64,000 nt of DNA from Fluviibacter phosphoraccumulans_A (GTDB lineage Bacteria; Pseudomonadota; Gammaproteobacteria; Burkholderiales; Rhodocyclaceae): NCBI GenBank assembly GCA_036287865.1, contig CP126743.1:496001-560000 (forward strand), in the 5' to 3' direction. A program made the position numbers and the translations under genes. The notes below the pieces were generated by a model. The model saw only the letters and a program-made list of their open reading frames with translations. It did no database searches and was not told the DNA's origin. How positions within the stretch are numbered: position 1 is the stretch's first letter; each line of letters begins with the position of its first letter. Positions 25,406 through 34,899 of this stretch are shown here, in pieces.

Positions 25406-26434
25406 TTAAAAGGTGTAACCGATCTGAAGATCGTGCGGTGATAAGCGTTCAAGGATCGGCACGAGCGGTCGTAGTTCAGCGTAGCGTTCGGCAGTGCGGT
25501 AGGCGTAATTGAAGAAACGCGGCAGGTCTTCCAGGTAGTGGCCTTTGCCATCCCGGTAGTTTAGGCGACAGAAGATACCCAGCACCTTCAGGTGACGTTG
25601 TAGCCCCATGAATTCATAGGCGCGCCAGAAATCACCAAAATCCGGGTGAACAGGTAAACCAGCTTTGCGGGCTTGTTCCCAGTAACGGATCACCCAATCC
25701 AGTTCGCGTTCCTCATCCCAGGAAATAAATGCATCGCGGAATAATGACACCACGTCATAGGTAATCGGGCCGTAAACCGCATCCTGGAAGTCCAGAATCG
25801 CCGGGGTAGCTGGGTCATCGGTCAGCATCATGTTGCGCGGCATGTAATCGCGGTGAACAAAGACCTGCGGCTGTGCCAGGGCAGAGGCTACAAGGGCATC
25901 CATCACACCATTCAGCCATCCTTGTTCTTTTCCCGTCAGCTCGATGCCTGCGTGACGTGCAATACACCATTCTGGGAAAAGAGCTAATTCACGGCGAAGG
26001 AGTGCTTCATCGTATGCCGGCAGAATGTCTGCCTTGGAGCTGGCTTGCCATTGAACGAGCGCCTTGATGGCGCCTCGCATCAGGGTATCGGCGGTTTTTG
26101 CATCCGCTGTGTGCAGTGTTTTCAGATAGCCAGTGCTGCCTAGGTCATTCAGGAGCAAATAGCCGTTATCCGAATCTGCGGCCAGAATCTTGGGAGCTAC
26201 CAGGTCTGCGTCGGCCATAAGGCCGGCAATCTGGATAAAAGGGCGGACATTTTCCTTGTCAGGTGGGGCGTCCATAAGAATAGCCGTTTCGCCACCGGGC
26301 CAGGTAGCCCGGAAGTAACGACGGAAGCTGGCATCGGCAGAGGCGGGGGTCAGGACAGGCGTGCCTAGATGAAGTTGGCTTCGGGTGGCAAATTCGGTAC
26401 CGGCTAGCAGGCAGGCGTCAGTCATGGTCGTCAT
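25406..26434 (-). CDS. amgK: Anomeric N-acetylmuramate/N-acetylglucosamine kinase
   Basis: Aminoglycoside-phosphotransferase-fold kinase of 342 residues. It shows the catalytic loop HRDYMPRNMML and the metal-binding ILDFQDAVYGPITYDV, and ends with YAELRPLVPILERLSP. With murU directly downstream it forms the AmgK-MurU cell-wall recycling module that bypasses MurNAc-6-phosphate and supports fosfomycin tolerance in other species. It is divergent from lptD, a common betaproteobacterial and pseudomonad arrangement. Confidence 0.88.
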   Translation of the reverse strand: MTTMTDACLLAGTEFATRSQLHLGTPVLTPASADASFRRYFRATWPGGETAILMDAPPDKENVRPFIQIAGLMADADLVAPKILAADSDNGYLLLNDLGSTGYLKTLHTADAKTADTLMRGAIKALVQWQASSKADILPAYDEALLRRELALFPEWCIARHAGIELTGKEQGWLNGVMDALVASALAQPQVFVHRDYMPRNMMLTDDPATPAILDFQDAVYGPITYDVVSLFRDAFISWDEERELDWVIRYWEQARKAGLPVHPDFGDFWRAYEFMGLQRHLKVLGIFCRLNYRDGKGHYLEDLPRFFNYAYRTAERYAELRPLVPILERLSPHDLQIGYTF

Positions 26435-26554
26435 TGTGTTCCAGGGGAGCCTAAAGGCTTCTTTAATGGGTAAAAATGCTAGAATTGAAAATATTTTACC
26501 TTGTGCGGGCAGGCGACAGAAAACAGTCGCTTTTCGTGCTTTATCTGGAATTAA

Positions 26555-29500
26555 TTGTTGTCTATTGCTGTGCCATCCCGTTTACCCAAATTTCCCCGCG
26601 AATGTCTGACTCATGGCGCACCAGCGCCTAAGGGTGTGCGCTTGCCGCTGGCCGTTTGGGTAGCCACACTGACTTTGGGTGGTGCCACATGGGCTGTTAG
26701 TGCCCCAGTGTTTGCCCAAAGCACTGTGACGCCCGTGCGCATGGAGCTTTTGCTCGTGGATCCGGCGCTGCTGGGTGGCGCGCCCGCCACGCCGCCGTCC
26801 AGCGCGGCCACTTTGGGGGGCTTACCGACATCAGCGAGTGCCAGCAAAAAAACACTCGCTAAAAAAGCCGTTCAGCAGCCCATTATTCAGGCGCCACAGC
26901 AACAACCCGTGGTAACAGAAACGCTGCCGGTCGCCGAAGCGCCGGCTTCGGCACCAGCGCCGGCTTCGGCAAAGCCAAGCAAGGTGGCTGCAGCCCCCGT
27001 GAAACCGGAACCTCAGCCAGAGCCTGTAACGCCCGAACCTATTCCTGAACCGGCACCATCGCCAACACCGGCACCTGCGCCTTCGGCACCGAGTGCACCA
27101 GCCGCACCCCGATCCCCTGCGCCCACGCAGCCGGTTGCCGAAACAACGACCAAGCCGCAATCCCCCGCGCTGGCTAAAGACCAGACAGAACTATTGGCCG
27201 ATGTCATCACAGGCCGTAATGATCTAGAGCTAACGGCAACAGACAATGCCGAATTGCGTCGCGATGGCACGACCCTTAATGCGGATCGTATTGTGTACAG
27301 CATCGTTGAAGACAATGTCGATGCGCAAGGCAATGTCCTCTACCGGGATCCGGCTCAGGGAACAACCATGGCGGGTACCGATGCCGACATCGTTGTGGCG
27401 GCGAGAACGGGTTATATCAATAATGTGAATTATGAAATTCGCCAGAAAAAACAGATTGCGCAGGTGAATCAAGGGCCTTGGTCGTTTAATGCGCCGCCCC
27501 TGGGTGCAATGCCTACGGCCAGTACAGGTGCCGCCGTGCCTATGGGGGGTACGAATGTGCCGACCTATGGCGTTGCAGCAAGTTCGACATTAACGCAACA
27601 GCCAGGCCAGCAGACAGCTATCAACGAAGCGGTCGCAAGCGGCGCTGACGCAGAGACACAAGCACAGGCAGCCAGTGCAGGTAGTTCAGCTTTCTTGCCC
27701 GGACAGTCACCGCTGGCGAAGATTGTCGAGACGATGTCCCATGGGCAAGCGGCACGCATTAACCTCGAAGGCGAGAACCGCTATCGGGCAGAAGATGCCA
27801 CTTACACGACGTGCCCGGCGGGCGACAGTGGCTGGTATGCGCGTGCGTCCACATATCATCTGGATTATGAGCAGAATGAGGGTAGCGCGACCAATTTGTT
27901 GCTGTACTTCCAGAATGTGCCTTTCCTCTATATGCCGTACGCCTTTTTTCCGTTGGATCGTGGGCGGCATTCGGGCTTTCTCGCACCCAGCGTAGGCTCT
28001 TCGCAACTGAATGGCTTCCAGACAATAGTTCCGTACTACTTCAATCTGGCGCCGAATTACGATGCAACTTTCGCGCCTGCCATTTACGGAAGGCGTGGTG
28101 TTTCCTTCAATACGGAGGCGCGTTATTTGGGTAATACGGGTAATAGCCCCGTGCCAACATATACCGGTAAGGATGCATTTAATTATATGCCGAATGATCG
28201 GTTGATGAACCGGGATCGCTGGAGCTTTCTGTCGCAGCATCAACAGCAGTTTGATAACCTGTTGCCCGGCCTTTCGGGCGCATGGGATCTGCAAGGCGTC
28301 TCTGATTCCTATTACTTTACTGATTTGAATAACTCGTTAGCAGCGATGTCTCAGTCTTACCTGCCGCGTACTGGTCGGGTTAATTACGCGGCGCCCACAT
28401 GGAATGCATCGGTAGAGGCACAGGGCTATCAGACCCTGAACTTTAACCCGAGCGCTTCCGTGGCAACGCCTTATCAGTTGCTGCCGCAGGTCAACTTCGC
28501 CATGAATCGTTCCCTGCTTAACGCAGCAGGGTTTAGTAATGTGCGGCTCAATGAACATGATGAATTGGAAGTGCTCTCTAGCAACGGCATGTTCGATCAA
28601 CCGGCACGCATGGATGCATTAGTGTCGGCTAATAGCTCTTACTTCACGAACCAGACGCGATCGTATGTGCAGGGTAATCGCCTATGGGCTTATCCGCAGT
28701 TTGTGACCAGCTGGCAATCACCTGGTATTTACGTGACGCCTAAGGCGGGTGTGCACTACACGCAATACAACACCAATGCTGGCCAGCTAACAACCTCGGG
28801 TAGCGGTAGTACAACAGGTATTAATTCGGATAATGCGTCGCGGACCTTGCCTATCCTATCGCTGGATTCCGGGATGGTGTTCGACCGTAAAACGGAATAT
28901 TTCGGCCGGACGCTGAAACAGACTCTGGAGCCGCGGCTCTATTACCTGTACGTGCCATATCGAAGCCAGACCAACTTACCATTGTTTGATACAGGTATCG
29001 CTGACGTGAGTTATGCGCAGATGTTCAGTGAAAATATTTTCACTGGGTGGGACCGTGTCTCGAATGCGAATCAGGTTACGGCGGCAGTGTCGAGCCGCTA
29101 CTCGATGGATAAGACGGGTCAGCAGCTCATGGGCTTTAGCGTTGGCCAGCGTATTTTCTTCCAGCCGCAACAGGTGAATCTGTATTCGGCGCCAGGGCTT
29201 TCGACCAGTAGTTATGGCAGCAATGACTACTTTGTCCAAGCGAATGGTATGGTGGCACCATACACCTCGATTAATGGCTTTGCACAGGTCAGCCCTTACG
29301 CGCAATTGAGCTCTACCAGCAACAGTACCAAGGTGAACCGTATCAATCGTGCAAGTATTGGTGGAAGATTCCAGCCTAGTCGTGAAAACGTGTTGAATTA
29401 CGCCTACCGCTACCAGAATCAGGATTACATTCCGGGCGCGCCCACGTCCGGGCCAGCTGCTGCTGCCGTCATGCAAAACGATGTGAGTGCGGCCTGGAAA

Positions 29501-29809
29501 ATCTGGGGGCCTTTGCGCGCAGTAGGGCGTTATACCTATTCAGCTGTCCAATCATCACAGATCGAAAGCCTGGCAGGCATTGAGTACAACGCCTCCTGTT
29601 GGACGGCGCGGGCGGTATATCACCGTGCTATGACCTATAGTTCAACGCAGACCCCATTCCTCAAAACGAGTTTCTTTATACAGCTGGAACTCAAGGGTAT
29701 GGGTAGCATTGGCTCTAGTCCGATGAATATATTACGTCGTAATGTCCCGAACTACACTCGTACCTCAGATGCGGCTTTCATGCCGCCGCTGACAGACCCT
29801 TACTATTGA
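26555..29809 (+). CDS. lptD: LPS-assembly outer-membrane protein LptD, unusually long
   Basis: Outer-membrane barrel that places lipopolysaccharide in the outer leaflet. The product is up to 1084 residues (TTG 26555; GTG 26570 is an alternative five codons later), against about 780-900 in relatives. Order: signal peptide (about 28-54, ending PVFAQS), a Pro/Ala/Glu-rich linker (about 70-205), an OstA-type domain (DLELTATDNAELRRDGTTL) interrupted after residue 305 by an Ala/Gln/Gly-rich insert of about 80 residues, then the barrel domain with YTTCPAGDSGWY, GRHSGFLAPSVG, LEPRLYYLYVPYR and AGIEYNASCW. One cysteine remains in each disulfide-forming region. It leads lptD-surA-pdxA-rsmA. Confidence 0.93.
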   Translation: MLSIAVPSRLPKFPRECLTHGAPAPKGVRLPLAVWVATLTLGGATWAVSAPVFAQSTVTPVRMELLLVDPALLGGAPATPPSSAATLGGLPTSASASKKTLAKKAVQQPIIQAPQQQPVVTETLPVAEAPASAPAPASAKPSKVAAAPVKPEPQPEPVTPEPIPEPAPSPTPAPAPSAPSAPAAPRSPAPTQPVAETTTKPQSPALAKDQTELLADVITGRNDLELTATDNAELRRDGTTLNADRIVYSIVEDNVDAQGNVLYRDPAQGTTMAGTDADIVVAARTGYINNVNYEIRQKKQIAQVNQGPWSFNAPPLGAMPTASTGAAVPMGGTNVPTYGVAASSTLTQQPGQQTAINEAVASGADAETQAQAASAGSSAFLPGQSPLAKIVETMSHGQAARINLEGENRYRAEDATYTTCPAGDSGWYARASTYHLDYEQNEGSATNLLLYFQNVPFLYMPYAFFPLDRGRHSGFLAPSVGSSQLNGFQTIVPYYFNLAPNYDATFAPAIYGRRGVSFNTEARYLGNTGNSPVPTYTGKDAFNYMPNDRLMNRDRWSFLSQHQQQFDNLLPGLSGAWDLQGVSDSYYFTDLNNSLAAMSQSYLPRTGRVNYAAPTWNASVEAQGYQTLNFNPSASVATPYQLLPQVNFAMNRSLLNAAGFSNVRLNEHDELEVLSSNGMFDQPARMDALVSANSSYFTNQTRSYVQGNRLWAYPQFVTSWQSPGIYVTPKAGVHYTQYNTNAGQLTTSGSGSTTGINSDNASRTLPILSLDSGMVFDRKTEYFGRTLKQTLEPRLYYLYVPYRSQTNLPLFDTGIADVSYAQMFSENIFTGWDRVSNANQVTAAVSSRYSMDKTGQQLMGFSVGQRIFFQPQQVNLYSAPGLSTSSYGSNDYFVQANGMVAPYTSINGFAQVSPYAQLSSTSNSTKVNRINRASIGGRFQPSRENVLNYAYRYQNQDYIPGAPTSGPAAAAVMQNDVSAAWKIWGPLRAVGRYTYSAVQSSQIESLAGIEYNASCWTARAVYHRAMTYSSTQTPFLKTSFFIQLELKGMGSIGSSPMNILRRNVPNYTRTSDAAFMPPLTDPYY

Positions 29810-29822
29810 TCGATCGCAGACC

Positions 29823-31160
29823 ATGAAGATGCCCAATCGTTTCAACGCTATGGTTGCAGTACTCTTTTCGGCCGTGTTTATGGTCGGCGTGGTTCAGGCT
29901 GCACCGGCCAATCCCGCGCCTGCGCAAAGAGTATCGCAACCGCAAACACTAGATCGCATTGTGGCCATAGTGAATGATGGCGTGATTACACAGAACCAGC
30001 TCAATACACGGGTGCGTTCGGCAACCATGCAGTTACATCGCCAGAAAGTACAACTACCCCCACCGGAGATTGTGCGTCAGCAGGTGCTCGATCAGATGAT
30101 TACCGAACGGGCGCAGGTTCAAACCGCCAAAGAGGCTGGAATTCAGGTGGATGATTCAGATCTGGAACAGGCCCTGGTTCGTGTTGCTGCCAATCAGAAA
30201 ATGACGCCACAACAGATGCATCAGACGGTAGAGAAAGATGGAATTGCCTGGCCGGATTTCCGGGAAGAGATTCGAAGCCAGATGATGATCGCCCGCGTGC
30301 GTGAACGGGAAGTCGATGCTCGCGTCAATGTGTCGCCGGGAGAAGTGGATAACTTCCTCGCGAACCAGTCAGCTACAGGCGGTAGTGAAGAGGTGCATTT
30401 GGCACATATCATTATTCGTATTCCTGAAGGTGCTTCCCCAGAAACGCTCAATAAATTACGGCTGAAAGCAGTATCGATTGATGAGCAGGCCAAGGCAGGC
30501 AAGGATTTTGCTCAGCTCGCGGCAACTTATTCAGAATCTAACGATGCGATGCAGGGCAGCGATCCGGGTTATCGTCCCATAGATAGTTTGCCGCAGGTGA
30601 TGAGCTCGGCGATTGCTAATCTCAAACCGGGTCAAGTCAGTAATGTGGTGAGAAGCCCAAGTGGTTTTCATATCGTTAAGCTAATCGGTCGTAGAGGTGG
30701 CGCTGCTTTGCCCCAGATTCAACAGACGCATGCGCGTCATATCTTGATTAAAGTCACTGAAGTGACTTCTGAACCCGAGGCGCGTCAGAAAATTAATCAG
30801 GTTCATAGTCGTCTAAAAAACGGTGAAGACTTCGCAGCGCTCGCCAAGTTATATTCTCAGGATGGATCTGCCCAGAAGGGGGGCGATCTGGGTTGGTTCT
30901 ATCCCGGCGATACTGTGCCTGCTTTTGATCAGGCTATGAATGCGCTCAAAATTGGCGAAATCAGTAATCCGGTTCAATCCCAGTTTGGTTTCCACATTAT
31001 TCAGGTGCTTAAGCGTCGCACAACGGATGTGTCTCAAGAGCGCCAACGTCAGCGTGCCACCATGGCATTGCGCCAGCGCAAACTCGAAGAGGCTAATGAT
31101 GAATGGATTCGTCAGGTGCGAGACCGCGCCTATGTCGAGATTCGTATGGATGATCAATGA
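29823..31160 (+). CDS. surA: Periplasmic chaperone / peptidyl-prolyl isomerase SurA
   Basis: Chaperone delivering outer-membrane proteins through the periplasm. The 445-residue protein has a signal peptide ending VVQAAP (about residue 27), a SurA N-domain (LDRIVAIVNDGVITQNQLNTR) and two parvulin domains at about 195-295 (VHLAHIIIRIPEGAS to SPSGFHIVKLIG) and 305-405 (THARHILIKVTE to SQFGFHIIQVLKR). Length is normal. It follows lptD by 13 bases and overlaps pdxA by four (ATGA at 31157-31160). Confidence 0.97.
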   Translation: MKMPNRFNAMVAVLFSAVFMVGVVQAAPANPAPAQRVSQPQTLDRIVAIVNDGVITQNQLNTRVRSATMQLHRQKVQLPPPEIVRQQVLDQMITERAQVQTAKEAGIQVDDSDLEQALVRVAANQKMTPQQMHQTVEKDGIAWPDFREEIRSQMMIARVREREVDARVNVSPGEVDNFLANQSATGGSEEVHLAHIIIRIPEGASPETLNKLRLKAVSIDEQAKAGKDFAQLAATYSESNDAMQGSDPGYRPIDSLPQVMSSAIANLKPGQVSNVVRSPSGFHIVKLIGRRGGAALPQIQQTHARHILIKVTEVTSEPEARQKINQVHSRLKNGEDFAALAKLYSQDGSAQKGGDLGWFYPGDTVPAFDQAMNALKIGEISNPVQSQFGFHIIQVLKRRTTDVSQERQRQRATMALRQRKLEEANDEWIRQVRDRAYVEIRMDDQ

Positions 31161-32161
31161 CACCGGTACGCCTTGCCATTACATCGGGTGAGCCAGCAGG
31201 AATAGGCCCTGATTTGTGTTTGCGGCTGGCTGATCGTGCGTGGGCGGATGAGTTGGTGGTGCTTTGCGATCAGCAATTGCTCGTAACACGTGCTACCGAA
31301 ATAGGGAGTGACGTGCGCTTTTGCACGTATGATCCTAATCAACCTGTACAGCCATCGCAGCTCGGCGAAATAACTGTATGCGATATTAAATGCCATGAAT
31401 CCGTGGTTACGGGGCAGCTCAATGCAGCGAATAGTGCGTACGTTATTGCGCTCTTAGATCGTGCAATTGCAGGGTGTCGGTCGGATGAGTTTGCCGCCAT
31501 GGTCACCGCACCTTTACACAAAGGCGTGATTAGTGAAGCCGGGCGCCCATTCACAGGCCATACCGAATATCTGGCAGAGCAAACAGACACACCACTGGTG
31601 GTAATGATGCTGGCGGGAGACACGCCACATGGACCACTGCGCGTCGCGCTGGCCACAACCCATTTGCCGTTGGCAGAGGTGCCCGTAGCCATAACGCCAG
31701 AAATCTTAAGTGCCGTGCTGCGAATTCTGGATCATGACTTGCGTACCAAATTCGGATTGTTAATGCCACGCATACTCGTTGCCGGACTGAATCCCCATGC
31801 GGGTGAAGGTGGTCACATGGGGCGTGAAGAGATCGACACCATTATTCCTGTCCTTGAGCAATTGCGGACAGAGGGTATGCACCTGATTGGCCCTTTGCCT
31901 GCTGATACCTTGTTTACGCCTCGCGTTTTGCCGCAGGGTGATGCGGTGCTTGCCATGTACCACGATCAGGGTCTGGCGCCCCTCAAGTACGCTACCTTTG
32001 GTCAGGGTATTAACATTACGCTGGGTTTGCCGATTATCCGTACATCGGTTGATCACGGTACGGCGTTAGACTTGGCTGGTCGTCGCTTAGATGGTGACGC
32101 AACCGCGGCGGATCCGGGCAGTCTGTATGCGGCAGTAACGCTGGCTGCGCAATTGTCTTGA
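31157..32161 (+). CDS. pdxA: 4-hydroxythreonine-4-phosphate dehydrogenase
   Basis: NAD-dependent metal enzyme of pyridoxal phosphate synthesis. The 334-residue protein has ITSGEPAGIGPDL at the start, TAPLHKGVISEAG, GHTEYLAE, NPHAGEGGHMGREE and YHDQGLAPLKYATFG, containing the metal and substrate ligands. Coupled to surA by a four-base overlap and followed by rsmA, the conserved surA-pdxA-rsmA order. Confidence 0.97.
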   Translation: MTPVRLAITSGEPAGIGPDLCLRLADRAWADELVVLCDQQLLVTRATEIGSDVRFCTYDPNQPVQPSQLGEITVCDIKCHESVVTGQLNAANSAYVIALLDRAIAGCRSDEFAAMVTAPLHKGVISEAGRPFTGHTEYLAEQTDTPLVVMMLAGDTPHGPLRVALATTHLPLAEVPVAITPEILSAVLRILDHDLRTKFGLLMPRILVAGLNPHAGEGGHMGREEIDTIIPVLEQLRTEGMHLIGPLPADTLFTPRVLPQGDAVLAMYHDQGLAPLKYATFGQGINITLGLPIIRTSVDHGTALDLAGRRLDGDATAADPGSLYAAVTLAAQLS

Positions 32162-32172
32162 AAGCAGGCGCA

Positions 32173-32970
32173 ATGAATCGACCTCTGAACAAACTGGCAC
32201 AGGAAACAGGCCACAAAGCACGTAAGCGTTTTGGGCAGAACTTTCTGATCGACCAGGGCATCATTCATGGCATTGTCGATGCGGTGAATCCTCGGTCCGG
32301 CGAGCAGGTTGTGGAAATTGGCCCCGGGCTTGGTGCATTGACTCAACCCCTGCTGGAACGCGCAGGCCATCTCCACGTCGTTGAGCTGGATCGGGATCTG
32401 ATCACCAGACTGGAGAAAAAATATACGCGTGAGCAGATAACCATTCACGCGGGGGATGCCCTGGTGTTTGACTTTTCAACGCTTGGCCCCGAGCTCAGAG
32501 TCGTGGGTAATCTTCCCTACAACATTTCGACGCCCATCCTGTTTCATCTGCTCGATAAGGTAGAAGCCATTCGAGATATCCACGCCATGTTGCAAAAGGA
32601 AGTGGTCGATCGCATGGTGGCGCCGCCAGGCCATTCGGATCGTAGCCGCCTTTCTGTCATGTTACAGCGTTACTGTTATCTGGAGCCCTTGCTTGATGTG
32701 CCGCCAGAGTCATTCGACCCCGCACCTAAAGTTAATTCAGCGGTTGTTCGCATGATCCCGCGCCCCATAGCGGAGCGGTTACCGGTAGACGAGACCGCAT
32801 TACGTAATGTGGTGAATGCAGTATTTTCCCAACGCCGGAAAATGGTTAGAAATACACTCAAACCCTTGCTAACGAGTAAACAGATAGAGGCGGCGGGTGT
32901 TAACCCGATGGAACGCGCAGAACAGCTCAGCGAGGCAGACTTTGTCGCGCTGGCGAAGCAGCTGGCCTGA
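32173..32970 (+). CDS. rsmA: 16S rRNA dimethyladenosine transferase
   Basis: Methylates A1518 and A1519 of 16S rRNA. I prefer ATG 32173 (265 residues, MNRPLNKLAQ), which has an AGCAGG site upstream; a TTG at 32158 would overlap the pdxA stop and add five residues. Motifs: KRFGQNFLIDQGI, VEIGPGLGALTQPLL for SAM, ELDRDL, and the NLPYNIS catalytic motif. The final codons end at 32970, directly against the xthA stop on the other strand. Confidence 0.95.
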   Translation: MNRPLNKLAQETGHKARKRFGQNFLIDQGIIHGIVDAVNPRSGEQVVEIGPGLGALTQPLLERAGHLHVVELDRDLITRLEKKYTREQITIHAGDALVFDFSTLGPELRVVGNLPYNISTPILFHLLDKVEAIRDIHAMLQKEVVDRMVAPPGHSDRSRLSVMLQRYCYLEPLLDVPPESFDPAPKVNSAVVRMIPRPIAERLPVDETALRNVVNAVFSQRRKMVRNTLKPLLTSKQIEAAGVNPMERAEQLSEADFVALAKQLA

Positions 32971-33732
32971 TTAAAGCGTAAAGGTCGCGATCACCGGCGT
33001 GTGGTCTGAAGGCCGCTCAAGGACGCGCGGTGATTTATCAATCACGCATTCTGTGCAACGATCAGCAAGCGGTGAGCTGGCAAGCATATGGTCAATACGC
33101 AAACCGAAATTGCGGCGGAAAGCATTCATACGATAGTCCCACCAGGAAAAGCTTTTTTCCGCCTGTTTGAATTTGCGAAATACGTCGGTTAAGCCCAGGG
33201 CTTCAAGCGCGGCGAACGCTTCGCGTTCTGGAGGCGATACATGAATGGCTTCTTTCCAATCCGGGTGTGCATCTGCATCGGTCGGCGCAATGTTGTAATC
33301 GCCAATCACGCACAGGGATGAATGCGTATCGAGTTCGCTCTGTAGCCACGCAGTTAAGTGCTTGAGCCAATCGAGTTTATAGGCAAACTTTTCACTGCCC
33401 GGTGCCTGGCCATTCGGAAAGTAACCATTCACGACGCGCACGCCATTGATGGTGGCGGCAATAATGCGCTGTTGGGGGTCGTTATAACCGGGAATACCCC
33501 GTTGCACATCGCTGGCAGTCGCTCGAGATAGGAGGGCAACGCCGTTGTAAGTTTTCTGACCCGCAAACACGGCTTGGTACCCGGCCGCTTGAATCGCCTC
33601 GAGCGGAAATTTTGCATCCTCGCACTTGAGTTCCTGGAGACCAACAACATCAGGTTTAGCAGCATCTAGCCAATCCAGCAGGTGCGGTAGACGGACATTC
33701 AGCGAGTTGACATTCCAGGTGGCGATTTTCAT
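32971..33732 (-). CDS. xthA: Exodeoxyribonuclease III
   Basis: AP endonuclease and 3'-5' exonuclease of base-excision repair. With ATG 33732 the product is 253 residues starting MKIATWNVNSLNVRLPHLLD; a start four codons earlier is possible. It has LQELKCED (metal-binding Glu), GDYNIAP, and the C-terminal RIDHMLAS and SDHTPV motifs. Complete. It converges with rsmA, the two stops touching, and follows the small secreted protein gene at 33751-34284. Confidence 0.96.
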   Translation of the reverse strand: MKIATWNVNSLNVRLPHLLDWLDAAKPDVVGLQELKCEDAKFPLEAIQAAGYQAVFAGQKTYNGVALLSRATASDVQRGIPGYNDPQQRIIAATINGVRVVNGYFPNGQAPGSEKFAYKLDWLKHLTAWLQSELDTHSSLCVIGDYNIAPTDADAHPDWKEAIHVSPPEREAFAALEALGLTDVFRKFKQAEKSFSWWDYRMNAFRRNFGLRIDHMLASSPLADRCTECVIDKSPRVLERPSDHTPVIATFTL

Positions 33733-33750
33733 AGTAGTCAGCAATGGGAG

Positions 33751-34284
33751 TTAGTGGCGGGCATCATATTCCGGTGCGGTAAAGACCCAATCGGCCTGCA
33801 AGTTCGTTTGTGAGAGTGCTATGTGTAAACGCGCACGCCATCGCATCGCACCCGTTACACAAACGGGGATGCTGCCGGTGCCGATCCATTGACCGTTGGC
33901 TTGCTGCTCGAGATGGACTCGAATAAGCCCCATGTCCATACTGTCATCCGTGAGGTCGATCCATACCGTTTCTGGTTTATTGGTGGTCAGTACACGTTCT
34001 GGTGGTGTTAGTGTGAATGAGAGTGGGGCGCTTACCGGGATTGGATGTGGTGTAATGCTGAATGTCCAAGGCACTTCTGATGCCACAGGCGTGATGATCG
34101 GCAACGGGCAAGCACTACGATTCAGATTGCAAGGTGGGGGTGTAATTTGGGTTGAAAGTGGCTCGTCAGCGACCATGCTCACTAATTGCGTCTTATAAAG
34201 TTGTGACAGCACAAGAGATAGGCCGAGCAGGATCATCGCAGCCTTTGGCCACCAACGACGTTTTGTTTTCCAGATGCCAGACAT
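33751..34284 (-). CDS. Membrane-anchored protein of unknown function
   Basis: A 177-residue protein with a basic N-terminus (KTKRRWWPK), one membrane helix at about residues 14-32 and a periplasmic-type domain. The exported part contains a CNLNRSACPL pair of cysteines, a DSMDMGLIR stretch with Met-x-Met, and a late IPVCVTGAMRW segment. Proteins with this MDMG...PVC layout occur as uncharacterised genes in related bacteria. The Cys/Met content hints at a copper or disulfide link, but that is speculation. It sits three bases after smr and 19 bases before xthA on the same strand. Confidence 0.65.
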   Translation of the reverse strand: MSGIWKTKRRWWPKAAMILLGLSLVLSQLYKTQLVSMVADEPLSTQITPPPCNLNRSACPLPIITPVASEVPWTFSITPHPIPVSAPLSFTLTPPERVLTTNKPETVWIDLTDDSMDMGLIRVHLEQQANGQWIGTGSIPVCVTGAMRWRARLHIALSQTNLQADWVFTAPEYDARH

Positions 34285-34286
34285 TT

Positions 34287-34870
34287 TCAGGTGATATCCC
34301 TCGTGGTTTCATGGGGGTGAGGCCGGTGCTGATTTCTAAGTAACACAATAAGCGCGCCCTCGCCGCCATCAACTGGTTTTGCCTGACAGTAAGCTAGCAC
34401 CTCACGGCGTTGCACCAGCCAGTTACGTGTGAGTGTTCTTAAAACAGCTACTTGTCCCGGTGATCTCAAGCCTCGTCCTGTGACAACGCGTACGCACCGT
34501 TGTCCCTGAAGTAAACAGCGATTCAGAAACTTGGACAGTGCTTCACGGGCAGCATCACGCGTATGGCCATGAAGATCAATTTCGTTCTGAATGACCCAGC
34601 GTCCGCGCCGGAGATCGCGCAATACCTGCATCGATACCACTCGGTGCAGATAGGTGGGCTCATCGCCCCCCTCCAGGCGGTCTGCTAATTGGATTGGCGC
34701 ATGAATGAGCTCGTGCAAAACGGCTTGCTCATCCAGTTGCCGCTGTCGTGCCACAGGCCGTGGCAGTTTCGGCGTCAGATCCGCTTGAGGGCTTGCCTTG
34801 AGCGGAGATCCGCATCAGACACATGGGCAAGAAACAGGGCTTGTTCTTCCTCGGTCAATTTTGCCGGCAT
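34287..34870 (-). pseudogene. Smr-domain DNA-nicking family protein, frameshifted
   Basis: The intact C-terminal frame (from GTG 34754) contains the Smr domain, EIDLHGHTRDAAREALSKF and VTGRGLRSPG, that defines this nuclease-like family. The normal N-terminus lies upstream in another frame: ATG 34870 opens MPAKLTEEEQALFLAHVSDA and runs into TGA. The family's linking segment (ADLTPKLPRPVARQRQLDE) is found in the downstream frame, starting near 34800. A single frame change at about 34790-34815 therefore splits the gene. The 155-residue C-terminal piece could still be made from the GTG, so loss of function is not certain. Confidence 0.6.
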
Positions 34871-34899
34871 GTGGATGTACCGGTCTACAACCCGAAGTC

